Source: CAZAQS01 sp964486825 (GTDB taxonomy: Bacteria; Chloroflexota; Anaerolineae; Anaerolineales; UBA4823). From it: a DNA stretch of 10,101 nt. The notes below the pieces were generated by a model. The model was not told the DNA's origin, made no database searches, and was given only the letters and a program-made list of their open reading frames with translations. Positions 1 to 6,535 of the stretch are shown in pieces. The translations under genes and the position numbers were made by a program. The DNA is taken from NCBI GenBank assembly GCA_964486825.1, contig CAZAQS010000174.1, positions 1-10,101 on the forward strand, in the 5' to 3' direction. How positions within the stretch are numbered: the stretch's first letter is position 1; each line of letters opens with the position of its first letter.

Positions 1-25
1 TTTACTGTATGTACAGACGGACTAA

Positions 26-415
26 ATGTTATATTTTTCACCGTGTATATCAAAGAAATTAGAGATACAAGAGATATGCCTAAAGAATGACCACAGTTTC
101 CAGAGCGGGAAAAAAAGAATAAGAAGTAGAGATCTTTTGTGGATACAAGAAAATTACGAAATATTCTGGAAGGCAGCCAGCGAAGCATTTACCGATCAAG
201 GACGCGGAGCACTCTATGTTGACACCACAAAGCGTCCTACCGGCAAAGGCAATCCTTTCGCCTACTTCCCCCAAAAGACGGTTGAGGAGCTTGAGGATAA
301 AGACGTAATGCGGATGGTCAAAAATTACGATCCTCATACAGAAATGGTGATTGTGCTTATTAAATCTCAAGAAAGAACAAGCGCCTACCAGATCCAACTC
401 CAGAAAAAATCATAA
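26..415 (+). CDS. small conserved-type hypothetical protein, 129 aa
   Basis: No function recognised. The protein is soluble, with no signal peptide or membrane helix. Residues from about 36 to 123 look like a compact domain: a Trp/aromatic helix (W39, then ENYEIFWKAA), a GRGALYVDTT strand (59-68), a Gly/Pro turn (PTGKGNPFAYFPQ, 71-83), an acidic helix, and a final MVIVLIKS strand (107-114) with RTSAYQIQL. This resembles, from memory, uncharacterised short proteins of Chloroflexota and Cyanobacteria. The N-terminal 35 residues are basic and polar and do not look part of that domain. The ATG is preceded directly by an in-frame TAA at 23-25, so the ORF cannot extend upstream in this frame. No convincing Shine-Dalgarno is seen, so a downstream non-ATG start is possible. 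GC is about 43% over 61-410 by hand count, visibly lower than the minus-strand genes, and it is the only plus-strand gene here. It converges on the RCK gene with a 35-bp gap. Confidence 0.6.
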   Translation: MLYFSPCISKKLEIQEICLKNDHSFQSGKKRIRSRDLLWIQENYEIFWKAASEAFTDQGRGALYVDTTKRPTGKGNPFAYFPQKTVEELEDKDVMRMVKNYDPHTEMVIVLIKSQERTSAYQIQLQKKS

Positions 416-421
416 CTTCGG

Positions 422-461
422 ACAAAATAGGTAATGTTTACATTGGGTTTCTAAACATTAC
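422..461 (-). terminator. inverted repeat at the 3' end of the operon, candidate terminator
   Basis: GTAATGTTTA (431-440) and TAAACATTAC (452-461) are perfect 10-nt reverse complements around an 11-nt loop. One arm overlaps the TAG stop and last codons of the CeoC-type RCK gene. Read on the minus strand the hairpin is followed by CTATTTTGTC, a short T tract (424-427). On the plus strand no T tract follows. The stem has only 3 G-C pairs of 10, so as an intrinsic terminator it is weak. It could instead be a protein-binding palindrome or a 3'-end stabilising hairpin. Confidence 0.45.
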
Positions 462-1128
462 GTGATTGCGATGCAAATAAATCCTGTAGAGCTTCTTTTG
501 AGTCATTATCAACGACAGCCAATACTTCATCTCCAACTTCAAATATCATGTTGCCACGGGGTATGATTACCGCTCCTTTTCGAATCACGGCAGCAATTAC
601 GCAGGTTTCCGGGAGGGTGAGATCCTTCAACGGGACGCCCAACGCTTTCGAACCGGGCGGCAGCTTTTCTTCTACCAAAGAGTAGAGCCCACGACGTAGC
701 TTAAGCAGGGTCATCATATCCCCCATCGACATTTCTTCGACAATCAGTCCGGCCAGGATATCCGTTTGATTCAAGCTTACGTCGACCCCCATCTCGGGCG
801 TGAACAGCCAAACGTTCCGGGGATTGTTGACCCGTGCTATCGTACGGGGCACGTTAAATTCGAACCGGGCCAGAGTTGTTATCACCAAATTCGCTTCGTC
901 TTCCCCGGTTACCGCAGCCAGCACTTGAGCCGATAAAATACCGCCCGCTTCCAGGATACTGGGCGAGCTGCCATCCCCGGTTATCACGCTCTCGGCAGGC
1001 AATTCAGTACGCAACCGCTCGGCCGTCTCAGGCCGGCATTCGATCAAGCTTACCCTGTGGCCTTCATCGAGCAATCGGCGGGCCAGTTGCGCTCCGGTCT
1101 TTCCACCACCTACGATCAGTACATTCAT
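451..1128 (-). CDS. trkA: TrkA family K+ regulatory subunit (RCK protein, CeoC-like), 225 aa
   Basis: This is a cytosolic nucleotide-binding regulatory subunit of a K+ transporter. Residues 1-120 form a TrkA_N Rossmann domain: VGGGKTG at 6-12 is the GxGxxG loop, and E30 ends the second strand, which favours NAD(H) over NADP(H). The segment ARVNNPRNVWLF (98-109) is typical of this family. Residues 140-218 form a TrkA_C domain (VIIPRGNMIFEVGDEVLAVV). The protein is one RCK unit, about half of the two-unit E. coli TrkA, like KtrA or mycobacterial CeoC. From memory it resembles CeoC more than CeoB. Its ATG overlaps the TGA of the upstream RCK gene (ATGA, 1125-1128), so translation is probably coupled. 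It is the last gene of the operon. No TrkH/KtrB membrane partner is present, so the partner may be the KimA-like permease upstream in the operon, which is inference. Confidence 0.9.
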   Translation of the reverse strand: MNVLIVGGGKTGAQLARRLLDEGHRVSLIECRPETAERLRTELPAESVITGDGSSPSILEAGGILSAQVLAAVTGEDEANLVITTLARFEFNVPRTIARVNNPRNVWLFTPEMGVDVSLNQTDILAGLIVEEMSMGDMMTLLKLRRGLYSLVEEKLPPGSKALGVPLKDLTLPETCVIAAVIRKGAVIIPRGNMIFEVGDEVLAVVDNDSKEALQDLFASQSRNV

Positions 1129-1790
1129 GCCGCACGCCCTTCGTTTAGCCCCAAAAAGTCCTTGACACGTTCCATGGCGGAGGCAAGCACCACTAGGTGC
1201 AGCAGATCGTCGCTTTGAAACTCCGTTCCTCCCAAAGGGATCAAGGCATGCCCTTGCCGGGTAATGCTGATCACTTGAATCTCACCGGCAACTGTCAGGT
1301 GCTTAACCAATTTGCCCACAAATGGGTAGGGCGTTTCCACGGTCAGCAGACAAACTTCCCCGCTGCCGAATGTCAGTACCGGGTCCAGGTCAGAGTGGGT
1401 CAGGAGCTCGCGGATCCGCTCAGCCCCCCAGGTGGTCGAAGAAATGGTCAGCAAGCCCAGCCGCTGGTAGATTTCCGCCCGGCGCGGATCATACAGTCGT
1501 GCCACGACCCGCGGCACCTGGAAATAATTGCGGGCAATCCGGGCAGCTATGATGTTGGCGTTGTCGGAAGAGCTGGTTGCAGCAAACGCGTCGGCCAATT
1601 CAATACCGGCCTGGATGAGCACATCTTGATCAAACCCCACCCCAACCACTTTGCGGCCTTTGAACCCCGGGCCCAGGCGTTCCAGCGCCTGCGGGTCGGA
1701 ATCAATCACCGTGACAGGGTGGCCTTCGTTCAAAAGCAGCTGGCTGAGCTGCTCCCCCACCCGGCCGCAACCCATGACGATCACATTCAT
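1125..1790 (-). CDS. trkA: TrkA family K+ regulatory subunit (RCK protein, CeoB-like), 221 aa
   Basis: This is the first of two tandem RCK proteins. The TrkA_N Rossmann domain spans about 1-125, with MGCGRVG at 6-12 (GxGxxG) and acidic D30 at the end of the second strand for the ribose of NAD. The motifs GFDQDVLIQAGIELADAFAA (52-71), SSSDNANIIAARIAR (73-87) and YDPRRAEIYQRLGL (100-113) are hallmarks of the CeoB-like half, by recollection of the mycobacterial protein. A TrkA_C domain follows at about 137-210. The two paralogues are complementary halves and probably assemble with each other, as expected when TrkA is split. The start is well supported: GGAGGT lies just upstream, inside the end of the ATPase gene, and the ATG overlaps the ATPase TGA by 4 bp. 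The position behind the ATPase and the KimA-like gene suggests control of one or both by NAD(H) or ATP/ADP binding. Confidence 0.92.
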   Translation of the reverse strand: MNVIVMGCGRVGEQLSQLLLNEGHPVTVIDSDPQALERLGPGFKGRKVVGVGFDQDVLIQAGIELADAFAATSSSDNANIIAARIARNYFQVPRVVARLYDPRRAEIYQRLGLLTISSTTWGAERIRELLTHSDLDPVLTFGSGEVCLLTVETPYPFVGKLVKHLTVAGEIQVISITRQGHALIPLGGTEFQSDDLLHLVVLASAMERVKDFLGLNEGRAA

Positions 1791-4639
1791 AACACCTCCA
1801 AGTTACCCTTGTTCTGACGCTGCCTGCGAGCCAGGCTTTTTCGAATCCGCTCCAGGCTGTAAAGAACAAACGGGTAAAGCCCGAGCCAAAGCCAGAGGAC
1901 TGGCGACAGCGGTACGTGCTGAAAAACATTGGCCAGAGGCCGGATGTAGATTAAGATCATTATAAGACCAATCTCTGCTCCCACTCCCAAGATTAGAAAG
2001 CGATTGCTGGTCCAGCCTAGGGATCGGCCTCGGTTGACCTCCGAACGACAGGCAAAGGCGTTTCCGGCCTGCGCTAGTACCACACCGGCGTGGTAGACGG
2101 TAATCGCCAGTAGGTAGACGGGATATGCGTTAAACAAATTCCAGAGCGCAGCTGTCGATGTCAAACCTGCCAACAGTTCGAAGTTTTTGGATAACGCATA
2201 AACCAGGAAAAATCCGCTGAAAGCAAGTGCCGTTTCAATCATTCCCAGCCACAAGAAAGCCCGAATAAGGAGTTGGCGATCAACCAACGGTTGGTTACGA
2301 CGGCGCGGCTTGCGTAGCATGATATCCGGTTCGGGCTTTTCGGTGCCGAGAGCCAGACCGGGAAGCATGTCTGTACCCAGGTCAATGGCCAAAATCTGCC
2401 GCACGGTGAGGGCCAGAGGTATGTTGATCGAGGCGGTTAGGATAAACGGCACTATCTCGGGCACATTGCTGGAAAAAATGTAAGTCATAAACTTACGCAG
2501 GTTGTCGTAAACCGCCCGCCCTTCTTCGATAGCAGTCATAATGGTGGCAAAGTTATCGTTTACCAGAATCACATCGGCGGCTTCTTTGGCCACATCTGTG
2601 CCAGTTATCCCCATAGCGACTCCCACATCGGCTTTCCGGAGTGCAGGCGCATCATTAACGCCATCCCCGGTGACTGCGACCACTTCACCTTTCGCCTGGA
2701 AGGCTGCTACCAGGCGGAGTTTATGTTCTGGGGCCATGCGTGCAAAGATGATTTCCCGATCTAAAATGGCCTGGAGTTGCTCGTCATCCAGCTGGTCGAG
2801 TTCCGCTCCGGTAAGCAGTTCCGCCACGTCACCCGAGAGCATTCCAATGCGGCGGGCGAGGGAGAGAGCGGTAAGCCCGTAATCGCCGGTGATCATCACC
2901 ATGCGAATGCCAGCCTGCCGGCAAATTCGCACCGCCTCTGCGACTTCCGGCCTGGCCGGATCCAGCATGCCCATCAATCCAAGGAACGTTAGATCACTTT
3001 CTACATTTCCCAGGGTATACGCTCCCAGGCGCGGCGGTAAGCGCCGGAAGGCTAGCGCCAGTACCCGCAATCCTCGCCGGGCATAGGCGTCGTTCTGTGA
3101 CAGGATTTTCTCCCGCATGGACAGGGTTAAAGGGCGGATTTCCTGCCCCTCGACAGCCTGGGTGCAAAGCGCTAATACTTCTCGGGGGGCGCCTTTCACA
3201 AAGGCGACTTCTTGAATTGCCGTTTGGCTACTCTCGAGCGGTAACAACAGCTTACTTACCTGACTCGAGTACCGTCCGTGATCCAGGCGGTGGATCGTGC
3301 TCATCCGCTTACGACGCGCATCGAACGGCAGCTCGTGAATGCGCGGCATGGCATGGTTTAAGATCTCGCTAGAGATACCTCCTTTTCGGGCTGCCACTTG
3401 CAGTGCTGCCTCGGTCTGATCGCCTAGCGCCGACCAGCGGGGTTTCTTGTCCCCAGGGGGGTTCAGGCGGGCATTGTTGCACAGCATAGCGGCCGACAGG
3501 ATCAGATCGAGGACGTCTCGGTCTGGCTCAGATCCGTTGGCTGGAACGATCTCCCCACTCGGCTTATATCCACCACCCTTCACCTTCCAGCGGCCGCCGC
3601 CGGTCCAAATCTCGCGCACGGTCATCTGGTTTTGGGTAAGGGTGCCGCTCTTGTCAGTGCAGATCATGGAAACCGTGCCCAAGGTTTCGATAACTGCCAG
3701 TTTTTTAATCAAAACATCGCGTTGGGCCAGACGTTGGCCGGCCATCGCCAGGGTTAGAGTGATCATAGCCGGCAGGCCTTCAGGCACGGCAGCCACGATG
3801 ATGCCTAAAGCGAGCAGGAAAGCCGGGTACACCCCGAGATCAAGATCGAAGGCGCCCTCCACAAACACGATCACCCCAATTCCCAGCGCGATCAGCGAAA
3901 TCCAGCGAGTCAGTTGCACCAGCTCTACCTGGAGCGGGCTAGGTACTTCACGGACCGCCCCGGTCAGGCGGGCGATCCGACCGAATTGGGTCAGCATCCC
4001 CGTGGCGATAACTACTGCCCGGCCAGTTCCAGACACGATGGATGTGCCAGCGAAGACCAGGTTGGGCCTCTCGACCTCACTGAGGCCTTCTCTTAGCGAA
4101 GCGTCGGCTGTTTTCACCGCCGGGACGGCTTCTCCGGTCAATACGGCATTATTCGAACGCAAGCCGTAGGCTTCTACCACGCGAGCGTCAGCCGGAATGT
4201 TGTCCCCTTCGGCCAGGATGAGCACATCACCAGGCACGAGTTCACTGGCCGGCACGCTCTGCTCAACGCCATCCCGAACGACGCGGGCATAGCCCGGCAG
4301 TAGCCGGCGCAAGGCGCGCATGGCCTGTTCTGCCCGGTGCTCTCGCCAGTATGAAAAACCGGCATTGACCAGCACAAGGACCCAAATAACGATCCCCAGC
4401 ACCGGTTCGCGAACCATAATGGCAATCAATCCCGCCAACAATAGCAGGCCTGATAGGGGATGAGCCAGATGCGCCAGGAGGTTCTGCCATATTGGCGGAC
4501 CGGTGGCTTCGGCCAGCAGATTGAGACCATAAAGGACCTGGCGGGTAGCCACCTCTCCCGATGAGAGCCCACCGAGTGAGGTGGCGAGTGCCTCAAACAC
4601 TTTGGCCGGACGGTATGAGTAAATGGGGGTAGATGCCAT
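1787..4639 (-). CDS. P2-type cation-transporting ATPase with Na,K-ATPase-like ion site, 950 aa
   Basis: This is an ATP-driven cation pump of the inner membrane, full length for the P2 family. In order: cation ATPase N-terminal domain (about 8-45), M1-M2 (60-95), actuator with TGE (168-170), M3-M4 with VPEGLP (285-290), phosphorylation site D329 in DKSGT, N-domain with GDQTEAAL (406-413) and KGAP (482-485), hinge motifs MITGD (582-586) and TGDGVNDAP (657-665), then M5-M10 (about 715-930). Candidate cation ligands match Na,K-ATPase: E287 in M4, S724/N725/E728 in SSNVPEIVPF of M5, D753 and D757 in IDLGTD of M6. SERCA has Asn at the D753 position. In M8 a Gln (Q857) occupies the SERCA E908 position. 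Oddities: DKSGT replaces canonical DKTGT, TGEA replaces TGES, and KGAPR replaces KGAPE. The transported ion (Na+, K+, Ca2+ or H+) cannot be read with certainty; the locus favours K+/Na+. No clear Shine-Dalgarno precedes the ATG, which lies 41 bp after the permease. Confidence 0.95.
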   Translation of the reverse strand: MASTPIYSYRPAKVFEALATSLGGLSSGEVATRQVLYGLNLLAEATGPPIWQNLLAHLAHPLSGLLLLAGLIAIMVREPVLGIVIWVLVLVNAGFSYWREHRAEQAMRALRRLLPGYARVVRDGVEQSVPASELVPGDVLILAEGDNIPADARVVEAYGLRSNNAVLTGEAVPAVKTADASLREGLSEVERPNLVFAGTSIVSGTGRAVVIATGMLTQFGRIARLTGAVREVPSPLQVELVQLTRWISLIALGIGVIVFVEGAFDLDLGVYPAFLLALGIIVAAVPEGLPAMITLTLAMAGQRLAQRDVLIKKLAVIETLGTVSMICTDKSGTLTQNQMTVREIWTGGGRWKVKGGGYKPSGEIVPANGSEPDRDVLDLILSAAMLCNNARLNPPGDKKPRWSALGDQTEAALQVAARKGGISSEILNHAMPRIHELPFDARRKRMSTIHRLDHGRYSSQVSKLLLPLESSQTAIQEVAFVKGAPREVLALCTQAVEGQEIRPLTLSMREKILSQNDAYARRGLRVLALAFRRLPPRLGAYTLGNVESDLTFLGLMGMLDPARPEVAEAVRICRQAGIRMVMITGDYGLTALSLARRIGMLSGDVAELLTGAELDQLDDEQLQAILDREIIFARMAPEHKLRLVAAFQAKGEVVAVTGDGVNDAPALRKADVGVAMGITGTDVAKEAADVILVNDNFATIMTAIEEGRAVYDNLRKFMTYIFSSNVPEIVPFILTASINIPLALTVRQILAIDLGTDMLPGLALGTEKPEPDIMLRKPRRRNQPLVDRQLLIRAFLWLGMIETALAFSGFFLVYALSKNFELLAGLTSTAALWNLFNAYPVYLLAITVYHAGVVLAQAGNAFACRSEVNRGRSLGWTSNRFLILGVGAEIGLIMILIYIRPLANVFQHVPLSPVLWLWLGLYPFVLYSLERIRKSLARRQRQNKGNLEVL
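1794..1799 (-). promoter_or_regulatory. ribosome binding site of the CeoB-like RCK gene
   Basis: GGAGGT on the minus strand, 3 nt before the ATG at 1790, lying within the last codons of the ATPase gene. It is a full-strength Shine-Dalgarno and fixes the start of the RCK gene. It also allows RCK translation independent of the overlapping stop codon. Confidence 0.7.
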
Positions 4640-4652
4640 GTCAGGTGCTGTA

Positions 4653-4672
4653 CCGGCTCAAGCGCGTGCCGG
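4653..4672 (-). other. short GC hairpin in the permease-ATPase gap
   Basis: CCGGC (4653-4657) and GCCGG (4668-4672) form a 5-bp all-GC stem with a 10-nt loop in the widest internal gap of the operon (4640-4680). No T tract follows, so it is not a terminator. It lies about 13 nt before the ATPase ATG, which lacks a recognisable ribosome binding site. It could affect translation or RNA processing between the permease and the pump, or be chance. Confidence 0.2.
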
Positions 4673-4680
4673 AACCGAAT

Positions 4681-6513
4681 TTATTCGTCTCCCCCTGCCC
4701 CGGTTACATTCGGTGCGTCTCCCAAGTGGGGTGGATTTTCCGGCTCCAGGTGCTCCTTCAGGAGAGAAGGCGCTTCTGGATGGTCTACATGCACGGCATC
4801 GTCGTACTCGCCGGCTCGTACCGGTGCAGAGGCATAGCGCAACGGGCGACGCACCCCAAATAATTCGAAGAACTTTGCGGTGTAGATGGCAAGACGGTGG
4901 ATAAGTGAGTAGCGGTACTCCTGCATCCGCAAGGACTGCCACTCCACAATTGATGCCATGCCTCCCTGTACGCGCGCTTTCTCGCGCACGATCCGGTGAA
5001 TTTGCTTCGGCTCGCGCAGTCCGATTGGAGATAGAAGCGACAGATGGGCTGCCAACGCTAACACGCTGAAACCAACCAATGCAATCCAACCGCCCTCATG
5101 CCACTTGCCAATCAGTTGTCCAAGAAATACTGTTACGGCCATCCCGGCGGCAAAAGTAGCAGCTGCTGCTCCCCATTTGCGCGCACGACCCGTATAGTGA
5201 GCAAGTATATGCTGGCGCACAGCCAGACCCATTGCAGTAATCGGCATAAATACACCGACGCCATAAAAGGGAATGGCAACAGATGTCCTACCACGGACCA
5301 GCAGCATAATAATCACGGCTGTTATGAACGTGATGGTAACCGAGCGCGTGAAGGTGCCGCGGGTGTCGCGTTTGACAATAACTTCCGGTATGACGCCAAT
5401 TGCCACATCCCGCCATTCGGTTGCTTGTGCATCTTGAAGAGCGGTCATGGAGGCTGCTGCCAACATCAGTACAGCCAGTATCTGGTAAGCCCAGAACAGT
5501 ATCAACCCTCCTGGTATTTCATTAAACCCAATACTTGCCAGGTTACCGACCAGCGTTCTCCCAAACGTACCATCAAAAACATCAAAACGGATGGCGAAGA
5601 TCGTTAGGAAGAGCGTAGTTAGGCCACCATAAAACAAGAAGGAAGTCTGAACAAACCGGCCAATCCCTGATTTGCCACTGTAAAAAATCCATAGTCCCTT
5701 CAGGCGTGGTAAATGGCGTTTGCCCCATTTTACAATGCCGGCATCTTCATTCTTCATAAATTGAATCCCATTCGACACAGCTTCCAAGCCGGTAAGAGCC
5801 ACCATGCCCTTCATAGAGGCCGTCAACATATGGAGCATAGCTTGCCAAAAAGTAACCGGTTCAGGGGTACCTGTGGGTGGTACCGGTGGAACGCCTCTAA
5901 AGTGGGCGATTAATAATCCAATTGCCATTGTAAGGGTGAGCAGGAAAAATACCCCGATCAAAGTGAATACTACTTTTGAAGATTCGCCTCTACCGCGGAT
6001 GGTGATAAACCAAGTGATAGAAGCAAGTATGGCTCCCAGGGCAAAGTGATATACCCAGTTATGGCCATACAATCCAATAATTGATAACAGCTGGTCCCCG
6101 CCAGACAAGGCTGAGACTGTGATCGTCAGCACGTAGTCTTGAATAAGGGCAACTGCCACAATCAGGCTGAGTGTAGGCCATAGATATCGCATCGAGGCTG
6201 TATACGATCCACCACCCTCATTGAAGGGGCCCAGGGAGAACATATACAGCAACCCAAATGTAAAGTTTGCAAAGGCGATCACTACCACTGCGATATATGC
6301 CTTGTCTTGCAAGCCATAGGCATGTAAGGCGCCCATCATTTCGCCGGTTGCATAGTAGTATGAAGTAAAGTAATCTACGCCAAAAAGAGCCAACGCAGCC
6401 AAGAGACCGATCTGGCCTGCGCCATGCACATTGGTTTCGTTACTGTCCTCTCGGGGAGCTGCCCGGTACGACAGGTAGAGAATAACAATTAAGAGCAGGA
6501 TAGAAAAAATCAT
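4681..6513 (-). CDS. KimA-like K+ transporter (KUP/APC superfamily permease), 610 aa
   Basis: This is a multi-pass inner-membrane permease with about 12 hydrophobic segments up to residue 495, then a cytosolic tail of about 115 residues. The residues I recall as the K+ path of Bacillus subtilis KimA are all matched in register: D47 and Y54 (KimA D36, Y43) in VDYFTSYYYATGE, D126/Y127/T130 (D117, Y118, T121) in QDYVLT, T241 and E244 (T230, E233) in TGLEAVSN, and Y417 (Y377) in IPFYGVGVF. K+ import, probably proton-coupled, is the best call; generic annotation would be APC amino-acid permease. Unlike KimA, the C-terminus shows no USP-like domain: it is a basic amphipathic stretch, then an acidic, Pro/His-rich tail (568-610). 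A TTG 45 bp upstream (6558) would add 15 residues and overlap the previous gene. I prefer ATG 6513, which has AAAGGT at 6-nt spacing and a 22-bp gap. Confidence 0.88.
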   Translation of the reverse strand: MIFSILLLIVILYLSYRAAPREDSNETNVHGAGQIGLLAALALFGVDYFTSYYYATGEMMGALHAYGLQDKAYIAVVVIAFANFTFGLLYMFSLGPFNEGGGSYTASMRYLWPTLSLIVAVALIQDYVLTITVSALSGGDQLLSIIGLYGHNWVYHFALGAILASITWFITIRGRGESSKVVFTLIGVFFLLTLTMAIGLLIAHFRGVPPVPPTGTPEPVTFWQAMLHMLTASMKGMVALTGLEAVSNGIQFMKNEDAGIVKWGKRHLPRLKGLWIFYSGKSGIGRFVQTSFLFYGGLTTLFLTIFAIRFDVFDGTFGRTLVGNLASIGFNEIPGGLILFWAYQILAVLMLAAASMTALQDAQATEWRDVAIGVIPEVIVKRDTRGTFTRSVTITFITAVIIMLLVRGRTSVAIPFYGVGVFMPITAMGLAVRQHILAHYTGRARKWGAAAATFAAGMAVTVFLGQLIGKWHEGGWIALVGFSVLALAAHLSLLSPIGLREPKQIHRIVREKARVQGGMASIVEWQSLRMQEYRYSLIHRLAIYTAKFFELFGVRRPLRYASAPVRAGEYDDAVHVDHPEAPSLLKEHLEPENPPHLGDAPNVTGAGGDE

Positions 6514-6519
6514 GAATTT

Positions 6520-6525
6520 ACCTTT
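6520..6525 (-). promoter_or_regulatory. ribosome binding site of the KimA-like permease
   Basis: AAAGGT on the minus strand, 6 nt before the ATG at 6513. It decides for the ATG start over the upstream TTG at 6558, which has no recognisable Shine-Dalgarno and lies inside the preceding gene. Confidence 0.55.
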
Positions 6526-6535
6526 GGTGTGATCG

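Noticed and set aside
1197..1817. 206-aa plus-strand ORF antisense to the CeoB-like gene.
   Set aside because: Composition atypical, no domain, and the opposite strand encodes a clear RCK protein with ribosome binding site.
3447..4169. 240-aa plus-strand ORF antisense to the ATPase.
   Set aside because: Ser/Arg/Thr/Pro-rich low-information protein with no recognisable domain, lying wholly opposite a convincing P-type ATPase; a frame shadow.
5098..5607. 169-aa Cys/His/Asn-rich plus-strand ORF that might look like a metal-binding protein.
   Set aside because: Exactly opposite conserved membrane segments of the KimA-like permease; the Cys and His come from complement codons.
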